Part shown: piece by piece, positions 61,701 through 64,000 of the stretch
Position numbering within the stretch: the stretch's first letter is position 1
Layout of the letters: the number at the start of each line of letters is the position of its first letter
Assembly (NCBI GenBank): GCA_000320545.1
Contig: ADNK01001197.1
Location: forward strand, 1-64,000
Length of the DNA: 64,000 bases
Reading direction: 5' to 3'
Source of the DNA: Bigelowiella natans CCMP2755
Taxonomy: Eukaryota > Cercozoa > Chlorarachniophyceae
Position numbers and translations under genes: made by a program
The notes under the pieces: generated by a model
Told to the model about the DNA's origin: nothing
The model's input: only the letters and a program-made list of their open reading frames with translations
Databases searched by the model: none

Positions 61701-64000
61701 ACAGAGATGCCTGGTGTCGAGCGCGCTTTCAACCGAGCGTTGGACAAGGCCATTGCCGGAGACGAAGATGGGCATGTAACAGACGTTCCTGTGAAACCTT
61801 ACTTTACTCTTGGAGACAAGCCCCTTCCTGAAAATAAGGAAGAAGATGAAGAAGAAAAGGAGGAGGTGAAGAAGGGTGATGATGACGAGGACGAAGACGA
61901 GGACGAGGACGAGGATGAGGATGAGGATGAGGATGCAGAAGAAAAAGAGAAAGAAGACGACGCTTTTAAGAATATCAATCAGGATGAAATTGACGAGTCT
62001 GACGACGAAGAAGTTCAGCCTCCACCTCTACGCGGGGACGTACTCATTGAGGTAGCTGTATCAAGCCGGCCGGATGGAATGATGATCTGGGAGCTGGGTA
62101 ACATCAAATGCTATATGCACGTTAAGAACATTCCATCCTTTCGCTGGGCACCTCGCAAGGAGCAAAAACGCTACGGAACGATGCTTGTTACCGGAGAAGT
62201 GCCTGTCTACTCTCGAGAAGAAGATGAGATTGTGGAGCTTGCACTTTCGTTTGGAGAGTTATACATGCATGCCGACGTTGGATTGCCACCGCCTGAACCA
62301 GAACCGCTTTGGAATCCATACGAGGAGGACTCGGACTCGGACGATGAGAAGGAAAACAGAGACCTGCTTCTTTCGGTTGATAGAGAGATGATGATGGCCG
62401 GGGTGTGGGCTTTAGCCCATCTGACGTGTCTTCATCCCCTTAAAGCGATGAAGTTGCCGGATTTCCCGACCCTAAGTTTGCTCTCAACGATCATCCTGAC
62501 AATGCAGCTCGACCTAGAAGTCCGAAAATACGCTGTCATCTCTTTTATCAATATGTCGTATCACCACAAGTATCATCGAGACTTGGTCGTGCATGTCATC
62601 GCAATATATCACCATTTCGAAGAGCTTATCATGAAAGAAGACGATCATGAATGGCACCGATGCTTGATGCTCTTGCTCTACAACTTGTCGTCCAACCCTA
62701 CCATGCGGCCAATCTTGGCCACAGAATTCGATTTCTCCATCGTAGCTCACCTGATAGACTCTCAAGACCAGGAAACGGTGTTGTACACACTACAATTTAT
62801 GCAGTCTTGCTGCATTGAAATCAACTGCTCGGTCGCCATTGCAACCAATGAGAAGTTACTCGTGACCCTTTGTGCATATACGATGCACATAGCTACCGTG
62901 GAGGCGGTTGAGAAGCAAGATACCTCGGATCCGACATTGCAGGGACAAAATGACAGGTTGTACGAACAACTGCAGAAGGAGGTGAGTGGGGAGGGAGCTG
63001 CCGCTCCATGGCTGATAGATCCCCGCCTCAAAGCGAAGCGAATCATGGAGAATCTTGCCAAGTCAAAGGGAAAAGATGATGTCGATGAGAAAAAGGAGGT
63101 TGACGACGACGAGGAAGAGTTCGACGACGAAGTCAAAATGCCCAGCCTCGACGTATGTTGGTACCAGAAATATGCGGGTGGAATGATGTTAAACATGATC
63201 CGACATGAGGGAATTCGACTTACTCTCGCACGCTCTCCTATGGTTCTTTCCCTCATTCAACTCGCCGTGTGCCGCAACGTCGATGTTAAGGTGTACTCGA
63301 TGCGTGCGCTGGCTATTCTTGTGCAGGAAATTGTGGCATGCAAAAAGATTATCGGTAACTCTCTTACGGTCTTCATGGTACAAGACTGCCTACAGGTGCC
63401 CAATACCCGTGTCCAATTTGCAGCAATACAAGTCCTTGGATACATTTGCGCACGACCGCTAGATGAGGAGCTCGCCATGCGCCTCTCTCAGTTCCGAGAT
63501 GAGACAATGAGGATCATCGCTCGGATAGCCACCTTTGCATTTCGCGTTCATAAGAAGCGCAAAGAGGCGCGGGTCGTGTGCTACTTTGCCATGCTCGCAC
63601 TCCGCGTTATGTTCAGGATAAAGCCTTTAAGAATGCGGATGGCCATAAAGCCAGTTTCAATGTGCCTTTTACTGTTTATAAATCTTCTAAAGCAGCCTAG
63701 TCGATGTAAATACATGACTTGTTTTGCCCCACCGCTACAATATGACAGCAAAGGCAACATCGTCGAGGAGGAGAAGGGTAAGGTAGAGCGAGCAGATAAG
63801 ATGCTGTCCCGAGTGATGCTCTTTGCCCTGACAGCGTTGCTGGAGCTCGTACAGGACTACGACGCACCTGTACCGAAAGACGATGAACAGTTCCTTATCG
63901 ACCTTGTCCATATAATTTCCAATCAGCTTGGAACAGGCCGCTTCCATGGAACTTTCACCGAAGAAGTCCACACCAAATGCCTCTCGGTGCTCAACCACCT
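54012..64000 (+). CDS. LamG-plus-armadillo repeat giant protein, 3' partial
   Basis: Twenty exons join in phase to more than 2,430 codons and run off the right edge: 54012-54029, 54103-54208, 54351-54395, 54644-54723, 54821-54862, 54943-55005, 55101-55166, 55230-55269, 55383-55433, 55789-55846, 56019-56094, 56255-56301, 56456-56534, 56602-57081, 57227-57453, 57642-58620, 58762-59863, 60041-60213, 60377-61528, 61593 onward. Residues 1-230 are charged and disordered. A coiled coil follows (about 220-300, ELREFKRKHEKT to KMKILKKEKELE). A laminin-G-like jelly roll (about 340-530) shows SFTISLSIKT, SWHNIVVVHD and KIVLFVDGEE. Armadillo/HEAT-like repeats fill most of the rest (e.g. ICCGNIGSNG, AAMANIAVENGNK, NLSENPRNHG). 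An acidic Asp-Glu tract lies at about 61840-61960. There is no signal peptide or membrane helix, so it is predicted to be a cytosolic scaffold. I know of no named family with this order. Confidence 0.85.
56329..56368. repeat. (AT)n microsatellite
   Basis: About 20 AT units in the intron between the exons ending 56301 and starting 56456 of the LamG-armadillo gene. Confidence 0.95.
58716..58751. repeat. (AC)n microsatellite beside a splice acceptor
   Basis: About 18 AC units in the intron 58621-58761 of the LamG-armadillo gene, ending about 10 bases before the CAG acceptor. Similar (TG)n or (AC)n runs occur in this gene at 57559-57591 and 59997-60022, both inside introns. Confidence 0.9.

Overview
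This window is nuclear DNA of a eukaryote, most likely a free-living protist. Protein-coding genes are split by many short GT-AG introns (mostly about 60-200 nt, some longer where microsatellites have expanded), there are no operons, and intergenic and intronic DNA is packed with (AC)n, (AT)n, (TAC)n, (TCA)n and homopolymer tracts. The gene set (Rab5, SART3/Prp24, a CAAX protease, an RBR ubiquitin ligase, a pentameric ligand-gated channel, a giant lectin/Cys-repeat receptor) is eukaryotic. The sequence alone does not fix the lineage; the giant adhesion receptor is of a kind I associate with cercozoan, haptophyte and cryptophyte-type protists, but that is only an impression.

Layout. I recognise ten genes, and they alternate strand without exception. 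(1) A minus-strand helical protein of unknown function, running off the left edge, 1-3214 or to about 4191. (2) Plus-strand Rab5 GTPase, 5441-6649. (3) Minus-strand giant single-pass receptor of about 4,100 residues, 8022-20995. (4) Plus-strand RBR-type E3 ligase, 22180-29432. (5) Minus-strand STE24-type CAAX protease, 30329-33494. (6) Plus-strand small basic protein, 33629-34096. (7) Minus-strand pentameric ligand-gated ion channel-like protein, 35138-40270. (8) Plus-strand SART3/Prp24-like U4/U6 recycling factor, 40695-43789. (9) Minus-strand long, largely disordered protein, 45167-53541. (10) Plus-strand LamG-plus-armadillo protein of more than 2,400 residues, from 54012 past the right edge.

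The genes do not form a single pathway; they are housekeeping and surface/signalling functions: endosome traffic (Rab5), prenyl-protein processing (STE24), spliceosome recycling (SART3), ubiquitination (RBR), adhesion (giant receptor) and possibly ligand sensing (channel).

The most striking non-genic feature is in the tail-to-tail (convergent) gaps. All four (6650-8021, 29433-30328, 34097-35137, 43790-45166) are about 0.9-1.4 kb long, almost free of the microsatellites found elsewhere, and rich in CTAG and in GCTAGC/GCATGC-type palindromes. The exact 12-bp palindrome CATGCTAGCATG occurs four times, only in these gaps. The head-to-head gaps nearly lack CTAG. This looks like a dedicated class of sequence marking convergent gene ends. 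Exon boundaries were inferred by eye from GT/AG sites and reading-phase closure, so genes with many small exons (1, 4, 7, 9) are less certain than genes 2, 3, 5, 8 and 10.
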